Source: Bacteroidota bacterium (lineage in GTDB: Bacteria; Bacteroidota; Bacteroidia; Chitinophagales; Chitinophagaceae). From it: a stretch of 6,636 bases of DNA. The stretch spans positions 1 through 6,636 of the forward strand of contig JAEWAC010000188.1 in assembly GCA_023391895.1 (NCBI GenBank), written 5' to 3'. Numbering within the stretch: the first letter of the stretch is position 1; each line of letters opens with the position of its first letter. A program made the translations under genes and the position numbers. The notes under the pieces were generated by a model. The model saw only the letters and a list, made by a program, of their open reading frames with translations, ran no database searches and was not told where the DNA came from. Below are positions 1-5,751 of the stretch, in pieces.

Positions 1-1
1 C

Positions 2-238
2 CGCTGGGATGCTTATAAAAGAGGCCTGGAAAAAATCAATTACAATGGCATTGTTACCATTGAAAGCTTTACACCTGAAAATAAAGAACTGGCCGGCGCG
101 GTTTGCTTTTGGCATCCGATGGCAGAAAGCCAGGACGCCTTTGCGGAAGACGGTCTGCGCTTTTTAAAAGATTGGGCTGGCCATAATCAGGATGAACAAC
201 ATCAAAAAACAACCATTAAATCTCTAGTCGATGAGTAA
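2..238 (+). CDS. Sugar phosphate isomerase/epimerase, TIM-barrel family (C-terminal end only)
   Basis: An open frame enters from the left edge and ends at TAA 236-238, giving the last 78 residues of a protein. The fragment carries the end of a xylose-isomerase-like TIM barrel: a W-D-A-Y-K helix, then N-Y-N-G-I-V-T-I-E-S-F, then a closing helix ending D-G-L-R-F-L-K-D-W. In the D-tagatose/D-psicose 3-epimerase group the glutamate on this strand is one of the metal-binding catalytic residues; here it is the E of I-E-S-F (codon 62-64). Family members isomerise or epimerise ketoses or related sugar acids in the cytoplasm. The exact substrate cannot be read from this fragment. The gene overlaps the next one by 8 nt, so the two are probably one operon acting on the same sugar-derived compound. 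Family assignment is fairly secure; activity is inferred. Confidence 0.82.
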   Translation, partial: RWDAYKRGLEKINYNGIVTIESFTPENKELAGAVCFWHPMAESQDAFAEDGLRFLKDWAGHNQDEQHQKTTIKSLVDE

Positions 239-1394
239 GAAAATAAATATCGCTATTGTAGGTCTGGGCTTTGGGGCCGAATTTATTCCCATTTACCAGC
301 GCCATCCCAATGCTAACATGTATGCCATCTGCCAGCGTAATGAACAGAAGTTAAATGAGATTGGCGATGCATTTGGCATTGAAAAAAGATATACCGATTA
401 CGATGAACTTTTGAAAGATCCGGACATTGACGCGGTGCATATCAATACACCCATTCCTGACCATGCCGTTCAGTCCATCAAAGCTTTGAAGGCTGGTAAA
501 CATGTGGCCTGCACCGTGCCTATGGCTACTACAGTAGAAGAGTGCCGGCAGATCGTGGAGTTGGTGCAGGAAACCGGCCTTACTTATATGATGATGGAAA
601 CCGTGGTGTATGCCCGTGAGTTTCTTTTTATGAAAGAACTGTATGAAAATGGTGAACTGGGCAAGGTGCAGTTTTTAAAAGCAAGCCACCAGCAGGATAT
701 GGATGGATGGCCCAACTACTGGCCGGGACTGCCGCCGATGCATTATGCTACGCATTGCGTTGGTCCTGTGCTGGCATTAACCAGGGCGGAGGCCGAATAT
801 GTTTCCTGTTTTGGGTCGGGCACCATCCGGGAAGAATTGCATGCCCACTACAATTCGCCTTTTGCTGTGGAAAGCACTCACATCAGGTTCAGGGGGGCTG
901 ACCTGAGTGCCCATGTATACCGCTCCCTTTTTGATGTGGCCCGCCAGTACCGGGAAAGCTTTGAAGTGTATGGTTCTAAAAAGTCGGTAGAATGGCCCCT
1001 GATTGAAGGAGAGCCCTTAGTAGTACACACGGCTAAAAAACCGGAACCGGAAATACCGGAAGAAGTGCATGCTCCTGATTATGCGCATTTGTTGCCGGAG
1101 CCTATTCAGCGCTTTACCACCAAAGGGGTGTATGATACCGATGAGCATCAGCACCTATCTTTTACGCAAGGTGCCGGGCATGGCGGTTCTCATCCGCACC
1201 TGGTGCATGAATTTGTGAGTGCGCTGGTCGAAAAGCGAGCGCCCTTTCCCAATGCAACGCAATCTGCCAATATCACCTGTGTGGGCATTCTGGCGCATGA
1301 ATCTGCTTTGCAAGGAGGAAAAATCATGGCACTTCCCGAATTTACTTTGGGTGAAGCAGTTACAGGGAAGAAAGTCATTGAGGAAACCGTGTAG
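231..1394 (+). CDS. Gfo/Idh/MocA family NAD(P)-dependent oxidoreductase
   Basis: A 387-residue protein, normal for this family. The N-terminal Rossmann domain (about residues 5-125) opens with I-A-I-V-G-L-G-F-G, a dinucleotide-binding glycine loop. D-A-V-H-I-N-T-P (68-75) is the usual strand and turn before the second helix. The C-terminal alpha/beta substrate domain follows from about 127. The canonical E-K-P motif is replaced by T-V-P (95-97, in C-T-V-P-M-A), so the usual lysine is absent. The D-x-G-x-H catalytic region appears as H-Y-A-T-H (171-175), keeping the last histidine. Members oxidise or reduce sugars, inositols or their derivatives with NAD(P). There is no signal peptide, so the protein is probably cytoplasmic. 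The ATG at 231 lies inside the end of the upstream epimerase gene (ATGAGTAA overlap), which supports this start and coupling. No Shine-Dalgarno is visible, as is common in Bacteroidota. Substrate is unknown. Confidence 0.9.
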   Translation: MSKKINIAIVGLGFGAEFIPIYQRHPNANMYAICQRNEQKLNEIGDAFGIEKRYTDYDELLKDPDIDAVHINTPIPDHAVQSIKALKAGKHVACTVPMATTVEECRQIVELVQETGLTYMMMETVVYAREFLFMKELYENGELGKVQFLKASHQQDMDGWPNYWPGLPPMHYATHCVGPVLALTRAEAEYVSCFGSGTIREELHAHYNSPFAVESTHIRFRGADLSAHVYRSLFDVARQYRESFEVYGSKKSVEWPLIEGEPLVVHTAKKPEPEIPEEVHAPDYAHLLPEPIQRFTTKGVYDTDEHQHLSFTQGAGHGGSHPHLVHEFVSALVEKRAPFPNATQSANITCVGILAHESALQGGKIMALPEFTLGEAVTGKKVIEETV

Positions 1395-1521
1395 GAAAAC
1401 TCAGCAATTGGTGATGAATGGTACCAGTCGCTCATGCTGGATTTGCTTCCCATGAATCAGGCAAAAGCGTCATAGTGAAACCAGCATCTCACCTATAGTG
1501 CTAATAAAAAACTAATGGCCT

Positions 1522-1569
1522 TATACTGAATTGCTTTCAACTTTATGAAATTTACCGTCAATGGTGAAT
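1522..1569 (+). repeat. Left arm of long imperfect inverted repeat
   Basis: Bases 1535-1569 match the reverse complement of 1899-1933 at 33 of 35 positions; the only differences are AC versus GT at 1554-1555. Outside this core the match resumes at TATACTG (1522-1528), which pairs with CAGTATA at 1935-1941, offset by a 5-nt indel. The two arms enclose about 330 bp. The arm ends could be terminal inverted repeats of a small non-autonomous element, or two oppositely placed copies of an intergenic repeat. No transposase lies between them. Confidence 0.8.
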
Positions 1570-1577
1570 GGTCAATA
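1557..1577 (+). repeat. Short heptamer tandem repeat (three units)
   Basis: Three successive 7-nt units are present, GTCAATG, GTGAATG and GTCAATA, fitting the pattern GTSAATR. The first one and a half units are shared with the right inverted-repeat arm; the rest are specific to the left copy. My recollection is that tandem runs of this kind (reading ATTCACCATTGAC on the other strand) occur in intergenic DNA of several Bacteroidota, but I cannot search for it here. Confidence 0.55.
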
Positions 1578-1802
1578 GAGAATACTCATACCAGGCCGCT
1601 ATCCAGATAACGAAATGCTGTTGTTGCAAAAGGATACACGAAAGAGACAACACAGCGGCATTCATACTATGGGATTTGAAGGAGTTTATTTTACCTTGGT
1701 CATAAACCCGTTTGGATAGCCGTTGCATATCAATCATAAAACGAATTGCCGTTTCCCAGTATAAGCATCCATAGCAATAGTGTGACAATAGACAACCGAA
1801 CG

Positions 1803-1836
1803 AAAAGGCTTCACCGCAGGTGAAGCCTTTTATTTT
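1803..1836 (+). terminator. Strong intrinsic terminator, probably bidirectional
   Basis: A perfect 13-bp stem is formed by 1803-1815 (AAAAGGCTTCACC) and 1819-1831 (GGTGAAGCCTTTT) around a 3-nt GCA loop. The plus-strand side continues TTTTATTTT, a good U-tract, and the minus-strand side also ends in a T-run from the A-rich 5' flank. It lies about 410 nt after the nearest plus-strand stop codon, with no gene in between, so it ends either a long 3' UTR of the Gfo/Idh operon or a separate small transcript. On the minus strand it could stop read-through from the AraC gene. Confidence 0.85.
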
Positions 1837-1898
1837 CCCATATGGGTTTTTAAATAAAATGTATTGATACGAAACTGTTATCGGTATTATGATTTGGT

Positions 1899-1941
1899 AT
1901 TCACCATTGACGACAAATTTCATAAAGTTGAAAACAGTATA
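1899..1941 (-). repeat. Right arm of long imperfect inverted repeat
   Basis: This is the reverse-complement partner of 1522-1569. Its core 1899-1933 matches the left arm at 33 of 35 bases, and CAGTATA at 1935-1941 mirrors TATACTG at 1522-1528. The outermost bases read TATACTG on the left and CAGTATA on the right, so a TA target duplication, as made by the IS630/mariner group, is possible but cannot be told from the repeat itself. Confidence 0.8.
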
Positions 1942-2022
1942 GTATTACTTCCTTTAAGGAGGGATCGCTATCTGTTACTGTGTACTATTAAGGACTTATT
2001 GCAGGCGCAAACAATTGGAAGG

Positions 2023-2053
2023 CAAAAACCGCAGTGCGTATTTTAAATGCGGT
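2023..2053 (-). terminator. Weak minus-strand hairpin followed by a T-run
   Basis: ACCGCA at 2028-2033 and TGCGGT at 2048-2053 form a 6-bp stem with a 14-nt loop. Read on the minus strand the stem is followed by TTTT and then GCC. It lies about 310 nt downstream of the AraC stop codon, so it might end that transcript. The stem is short and the loop long, so this is a weak call. Confidence 0.25.
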
Positions 2054-2165
2054 AAGAAATAATTTGGTTTTGAGAATTGCCTTGTTATTAGTGGTGAAAT
2101 GGAGTACGTCCGCATGAATAGGGGTGCGAAAAAATAATCTGAATTTAATTTGTTAGAACCCTTGT

Positions 2166-2236
2166 CATTACAAAATGCTGCACGTTGAGTGCCGTGCGGT
2201 GGCAGGCTTGAAATGCAGCAATGCCGTTGTGTAATG
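2166..2236. other. Nested hairpin structure, possible structured RNA
   Basis: Three inverted repeats are nested about one another: CATTACA 2166-2172 with TGTAATG 2230-2236, TGCTGCA 2176-2182 with TGCAGCA 2214-2220, and TGCC 2190-2193 with GGCA 2201-2204 around a 7-nt loop. Together they make a single extended hairpin of 18 pairs with internal loops. No U-run follows on either strand, so it does not look like a terminator. It could be a structured RNA, a cruciform-type repeat, or chance. I do not recognise it as a known family. Confidence 0.35.
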
Positions 2237-2366
2237 TTTCAAGTAGGATAATACAGTCTATCATAGAAAGGACACTATAGTGGTTTGCCTTATGGGCTCG
2301 TTATTCGGCCTCTTATTTTGCTAGCGAGGAATTAAAGAGTGAGGCTTGCTTTTTAACTTCCATAGG

Positions 2367-3263
2367 TTAATTCAGCCTCCTGTAATCATTTGGTGTGTAG
2401 CCCACCCGTTGCTTGAAAAAGCGGGTAAAATGTTGCGGGTACTTAAACCCCAGTTCGTAAGCCACTTCGCTGACTGATTTGCCTGGGGCAAATATTTTTT
2501 CCTTAGCCACATCAATCACTTTCGTCTGGATGTATTCCTGTGCAGTTTTACCGGTTTCCTTTTTGATGAGGTCGCCAAAATAGTTGGCTGACAGATTTAG
2601 TTCACTAGCACAATAGCCTACCGCAGGCAGTCCAATGGTTTGCGGCTTATCTGATTTGAAATAGTCGTTCAGCAAGGTTTCAAATCGTTCCAAAACACCT
2701 TTGTGTACATGATCGCGTGTAATAAACTGGCGGTCGTAAAAGCGTACACAGTAATTGAGCAATAATTCAATATTGGAGATGATCAGCTGTTTGCTGTGTT
2801 TGTCGATGGCGTGTTGAAGCTCTGTTCCAATTTTTGAAAAACAATCCAAAACAACCTGTTGCTCCCGTTCAGACAAGTGAAGCGCCTCATTTATCTGGTA
2901 AGAAAAAAAGGAATAATCATCCATGTGGCGCCCAAGCGAAGTGCCGCGGAACAAATCCGGGTGAAAGACCAATGCTTTTCCCTGGGGTTGGTAGGTCTCT
3001 CCTACATTTTCAACACCCACCACCTGTCCCGGGGCCAGGAATACCAACGTGCCTTCCTGGTAGTCGTAATAATGGCGCCCATACTTCAAGTCCCCGCACT
3101 TCACCTCTTTTAAAATGACCATATAAAGGCCGATGTGCATGCGGGAACGCTTTCGGGGGTTGGCTTTAGATAAGTCCAGGATACTCACCAGTGGGTGCAG
3201 GGTTTCATGTTGGTTGAAAGTGTTATACTGGCTGACGGTATCAAATGTCACGGTATTTTCCAT
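2367..3263 (-). CDS. AraC family transcriptional regulator
   Basis: A 298-residue DNA-binding regulator. The N-terminal part (about 25-175) has the character of an AraC-type cupin sensor domain, with the Y-G-R-H-Y-Y-D-Y-Q-E-G-T-L-V-F-L-A-P-G-Q segment (61-80) typical of Bacteroidota members. The C-terminal part (about 205-298) carries the two helix-turn-helix units: S-E-L-N-L-S-A-N-Y-F (220-229) and S-V-S-E-V-A-Y-E-L-G-F (263-273), followed by F-T-R-F-F-K-Q and the signature G-Y-T-P-N-D-Y-R (288-295). It is complete. It is transcribed away from the aldo/keto reductase genes, with 218 bp between the two starts, a common arrangement in which the regulator controls the divergent operon. Ligand and mode (activator or repressor) are not visible. 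The start ATG (3261-3263) has only a weak purine-rich stretch before it. Confidence 0.93.
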   Translation of the reverse strand: MENTVTFDTVSQYNTFNQHETLHPLVSILDLSKANPRKRSRMHIGLYMVILKEVKCGDLKYGRHYYDYQEGTLVFLAPGQVVGVENVGETYQPQGKALVFHPDLFRGTSLGRHMDDYSFFSYQINEALHLSEREQQVVLDCFSKIGTELQHAIDKHSKQLIISNIELLLNYCVRFYDRQFITRDHVHKGVLERFETLLNDYFKSDKPQTIGLPAVGYCASELNLSANYFGDLIKKETGKTAQEYIQTKVIDVAKEKIFAPGKSVSEVAYELGFKYPQHFTRFFKQRVGYTPNDYRRLN

Positions 3264-3285
3264 GTTCTCTGCGCTTTGTCTACTT

Positions 3286-3293
3286 CAAATTTA
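3286..3293 (-). promoter_or_regulatory. Candidate -7 element for the AraC gene
   Basis: On the minus strand these bases read TAAATTTG, an exact match to the Bacteroidota primary-sigma -7 consensus TAnnTTTG. It sits 22 nt before the AraC start codon, which would give a short leader. No TTG-type -33 element is found at the expected distance, so the call rests on the -7 match and its position. Confidence 0.4.
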
Positions 3294-3383
3294 CGTTTTC
3301 CTTTGAGGCATATTTCGTATAGAGCCCTCCATCAGTAATCTTGGTAGATAAATCCGTAATCTGTATAACAACTCACCTTTTGA

Positions 3384-3440
3384 TAGCATAGACCTTTGCA
3401 TAGCGCATACAGAATAAGGTATAAGCTTTATGCTAGCATG
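3384..3440 (+). promoter_or_regulatory. Candidate operator/promoter region of the aldo/keto reductase operon
   Basis: In the divergent intergenic region GCATAG occurs at 3386-3391 and 3398-3403, and GCATAC at 3405-3410, as same-direction repeats. A 10-bp palindrome, ATGCTAGCAT, lies at 3430-3439. Between the first two repeats GACCTTTG (3391-3398) matches five of the six fixed positions of TAnnTTTG. Direct repeats are the usual form of AraC-family sites, so these are reasonable candidates for regulator binding. The spacing (12 and 7 nt) is not the classic two-turn spacing, and chance is possible. Confidence 0.3.
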
Positions 3441-3481
3441 CGTGCTCTGCAATCAACTATTTATCATATAACTATTTTAAT

Positions 3482-4483
3482 ATGAAGTACAGAAAGCTAG
3501 GAAAAAGCGGCCTGGAAGTCTCTGCCCTTGGTTTGGGCTGTATGGGTATGAGCTTTGGGTACGGACCTGCTCCGGATAAAAATGCAATGATCCAGCTCAT
3601 CCGGACTGCCGTTGAAAAGGGGGTTACGTTCTTTGATACGGCAGAAGTGTATGGTCCTTTTACGAACGAGGAACTGGTGGGGGAGGCCCTGGCACCTTTT
3701 CGCCATGAGGTCGTGATCGCTACCAAGTTTGGCTGGGCGCCAGCTGCAGGAAGTGATGCCAGTTCAAGATGGACAGCCCTGAATAGCCGCCCTGAGCATA
3801 TCAAAAAAGCAGTGGAAGGCTCCTTGCAAAGATTGAGAACCGATGTAGTTGATCTATATTACCAGCACCGGGTAGATCCGGACGTGCCGATTGAAGACGT
3901 AGCGGGTGCGGTAAAAGAGTTAATCCAGCAAGGCAAAGTAAAACACTTTGGGCTATCGGAAGCGGGTGTTCAAAACATTCGGCGGGCGCATGTCGTTCAG
4001 CCGGTAGCGGCCCTGCAAAGTGAATACTCGCTTTGGTGGAGAGAGCCGGAGGAGGCCATCATTCCAACATTGGAAGAACTGGGCATCGGCTTCGTTCCTT
4101 TTAGCCCGCTTGGCAAAGGGTTTCTAACTGGCGCCATCAATGAGAATACTAAATTCGATAGTGCTGATTTTCGCAATACCGTACCCCGGTTTGCGGAAGA
4201 AAACCGGAAAGCCAATCAAAGGTTAGTGGACCTGTTAGGTGAGATCGCTCAACAGAAAGAAGCAACACCGGCACAAGTAGCCTTGGCCTGGCTGCTGGCG
4301 CAAAAACCCTGGATGGTTCCCATACCCGGCACGACGAAGTTGCATCGCCTGGAGGAAAACCTGGGTGCTGTTAACCTTGAGCTATCCGCAAAAGACATCA
4401 GTGAGATTGACACGGCCTTTGCCGCCATTCCGGTTCAAGGGGCCCGCTACTCAGAGCAGGCACAAAGGACAATTGATCGGTAA
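3482..4483 (+). CDS. Aldo/keto reductase (cytoplasmic)
   Basis: A complete 333-residue NAD(P)H-dependent aldo/keto reductase with the (beta/alpha)8 barrel fold. It opens with the usual beta-hairpin (Y-R-K-L-G-K-S-G-L-E-V-S). The catalytic tetrad is intact: D52 and Y57 in F-F-D-T-A-E-V-Y-G, K82 in A-T-K-F-G, and H129 in Y-Q-H-R-V-D-P. G-L-S-E-A-G, L-Q-S-E-Y-S-L and P-F-S-P-L-G-K-G-F-L follow in order, and I-P-G-T-T-K near the C-terminus marks the cofactor phosphate region. It resembles the bacterial YakC/AKR13-like reductases, which reduce aldehydes and ketones to alcohols; the substrate is unknown. No signal peptide is present. The start has no Shine-Dalgarno, only an AT-rich leader. It is the first gene of the cluster divergent from the AraC gene, and is a paralogue of the next gene (roughly 60% identical by eye). 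Confidence 0.94.
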   Translation: MKYRKLGKSGLEVSALGLGCMGMSFGYGPAPDKNAMIQLIRTAVEKGVTFFDTAEVYGPFTNEELVGEALAPFRHEVVIATKFGWAPAAGSDASSRWTALNSRPEHIKKAVEGSLQRLRTDVVDLYYQHRVDPDVPIEDVAGAVKELIQQGKVKHFGLSEAGVQNIRRAHVVQPVAALQSEYSLWWREPEEAIIPTLEELGIGFVPFSPLGKGFLTGAINENTKFDSADFRNTVPRFAEENRKANQRLVDLLGEIAQQKEATPAQVALAWLLAQKPWMVPIPGTTKLHRLEENLGAVNLELSAKDISEIDTAFAAIPVQGARYSEQAQRTIDR

Positions 4484-4541
4484 ACGAATAAAGGTGGGTT
4501 GCTTTGCTAAAGCTGTCAGCTTACTACATTCATCAAACGGT

Positions 4542-4582
4542 AGGAAGGATTGTAGTCTCAAGGCTGCAATGGCTCCCTTCCT
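4542..4582 (+). promoter_or_regulatory. Intercistronic hairpin between the two reductase genes
   Basis: AGGAAGG at 4542-4548 pairs with CCTTCCT at 4576-4582. Directly inside, ATTGTAG 4549-4555 pairs with CTGCAAT 4564-4570 (one G-U), with an 8-nt loop and a 5-nt bulge at 4571-4575. This gives 14 pairs, 23 nt before the second reductase start. No U-tract follows at once (TTACCTCATTTT), so it is more likely an mRNA-stability or attenuation structure than a plain terminator. Confidence 0.5.
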
Positions 4583-4605
4583 TACCTCATTTTAATCGCT
4601 TAAAT

Positions 4606-5748
4606 ATGACACAATTAAAATCATCGGGACGGCGTAGCTTTCTAAAAGCGGCGTCATTTCTTGGGGCAGGATGGATAGTTGCTCCTGCGGCTAACCGTAT
4701 TCAGGCAGGCCCGTATTCAGCTAGTCAGAATGATAGAAAGAATACTCCCTTTATTGAAAAACGCCGCAGGCTGGGATCAGGCAAACACAGCATCGAAGTG
4801 TCTGCACTTGGACTGGGCTGTATGGGCATGAGCTACCACCGCAGCTTTGTGCCGGATAAAAAGGTGTCAATTGCATTAATCCGGAATGCCTATGACATGG
4901 GTGTGAATTTCTTTGATACTGCAGAAGCCTATGGGCCATTCATTAACGAAGCATTGGTTGGAGAAGCAATAACGCCTTTCCGGAAGAAGGTCATACTGGC
5001 CACAAAGTTCGGGTTTAAAGAAGGCAAGCCTGGTCTGGGTTTGGACAGCCGGCCGGAAAGGATAAGAGCAGTGGTGGAACAATCCTTAAAAAGATTGAAG
5101 ACGGATTATATTGATTTGCTGTACCAGCACCGGGTGGACCCCAATGTGCCGATGGAAGCGGTGGCCGGCACCGTGAAAGATCTAATACAGGAAGGAAAGG
5201 TGAAACATTTTGGTTTAAGCGAAGCCGGCGCGGAAGCTATTCGTAAAGCCCATGCGGTGCAGCCAGTTACCGCCCTGCAAAGCGAATACTCGCTTATGAC
5301 AAGGGGGCCGGAGCATGAGGTTTTAAACGTTTGTGAGGAGTTGGGAATTGGCTTTGTGCCCTATAGCCCGCTCAGCAGGGGTTTTCTTTCCGGCATGATC
5401 AATGAGCGGACCCAATACAACCCTGCCAATGATAACCGGCCCACTCTGCCCCGCTACCAGCCGGATGCGATCCAGGCCAACTGGGCACTGATTGATGTAT
5501 TGTATGCATTTGGCAACCCAAGAGGCTTAACCCCGGCTCAGGTGGCATTAGCGTGGCTGCTGGCGCAAAAACCCTGGATCGTGCCTATCCCCGGCACTAC
5601 AAAAGGAGCGCATTTGCAGGAAAACCTGGGGGCGGCAGACTTTATGTTTAGCCCGGAAGAACTCAAAAGCTTTTCGGAAGCGGTTTCGAAAATCAAGATT
5701 GTTGGAGATCGGTATACCGGCGTGCAGGCGCAACAAACGAATAAGTAA
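4606..5748 (+). CDS. Aldo/keto reductase with twin-arginine signal peptide
   Basis: A complete 380-residue aldo/keto reductase paralogous to the previous gene. The ATG at 4606 is chosen over in-frame upstream starts (such as TTG 4504) because it puts a twin-arginine signal right at the N-terminus: G-R-R-S-F-L-K (8-14) followed by a hydrophobic stretch (15-29) and an A/G-rich cleavage zone around 29-35. The upstream extension would also run through the hairpin at 4542-4582. The catalytic residues are present: D104 and Y109 in F-F-D-T-A-E-A-Y-G, K134 in A-T-K-F-G and H175 in Y-Q-H-R-V-D-P; the cofactor-binding I-P-G-T-T-K is kept too. The Tat route exports folded proteins, so this enzyme is expected in the periplasm or anchored there, perhaps with its nicotinamide cofactor bound as in Zymomonas glucose-fructose oxidoreductase. 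The substrate is unknown. It is followed after 3 nt by the broken SDR gene. Confidence 0.9.
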   Translation: MTQLKSSGRRSFLKAASFLGAGWIVAPAANRIQAGPYSASQNDRKNTPFIEKRRRLGSGKHSIEVSALGLGCMGMSYHRSFVPDKKVSIALIRNAYDMGVNFFDTAEAYGPFINEALVGEAITPFRKKVILATKFGFKEGKPGLGLDSRPERIRAVVEQSLKRLKTDYIDLLYQHRVDPNVPMEAVAGTVKDLIQEGKVKHFGLSEAGAEAIRKAHAVQPVTALQSEYSLMTRGPEHEVLNVCEELGIGFVPYSPLSRGFLSGMINERTQYNPANDNRPTLPRYQPDAIQANWALIDVLYAFGNPRGLTPAQVALAWLLAQKPWIVPIPGTTKGAHLQENLGAADFMFSPEELKSFSEAVSKIKIVGDRYTGVQAQQTNK

Positions 5749-5751
5749 AGA

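Larger units (their letters stand above)
1395..2366. other. Gene-poor intergenic region, about 970 bp
   Basis: No convincing protein gene is present between the Gfo/Idh stop and the AraC gene. Short open frames on both strands (for example 1558-1923 minus and 1864-2046 plus) run through the inverted repeats or the terminator hairpin and encode nothing I recognise. What the stretch does hold is listed separately: an inverted-repeat pair, a heptamer repeat, a strong terminator, a weak minus-strand hairpin and a nested hairpin. Just after the Gfo/Idh stop, 1434-1440 and 1481-1487 are complementary (ATGCTGG/CCAGCAT), but no U-run follows, so I do not call a terminator there. From 2237 to 2366 I see nothing beyond a 10-bp palindrome, CACTATAGTG, at 2273-2282. 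Confidence 0.6.

Noticed and set aside
1434..1487. Possible terminator after the Gfo/Idh gene
   Set aside because: Only a 7-bp stem with a 40-nt loop and no T-run.
1557..1577. CRISPR-like repeat
   Set aside because: Units are only 7 nt, directly abutting, without spacers.
1558..1923. 121-codon open frame on the minus strand
   Set aside because: It spans the inverted-repeat arms and the terminator hairpin, has no recognisable domain or ribosome site, and its start and end lie within the repeat arms.
1864..2046. 60-codon open frame on the plus strand
   Set aside because: No recognisable domain; its beginning is the right inverted-repeat arm. Coding is not supported.
2273..2282. CACTATAGTG palindrome
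   Set aside because: A lone 10-bp palindrome with no neighbouring promoter or repeat; likely chance.
4504..4605. N-terminal extension of the second reductase from TTG 4504
   Set aside because: It would bury the twin-arginine motif 34 residues in and translate through the intercistronic hairpin. The ATG at 4606 gives a proper signal peptide.
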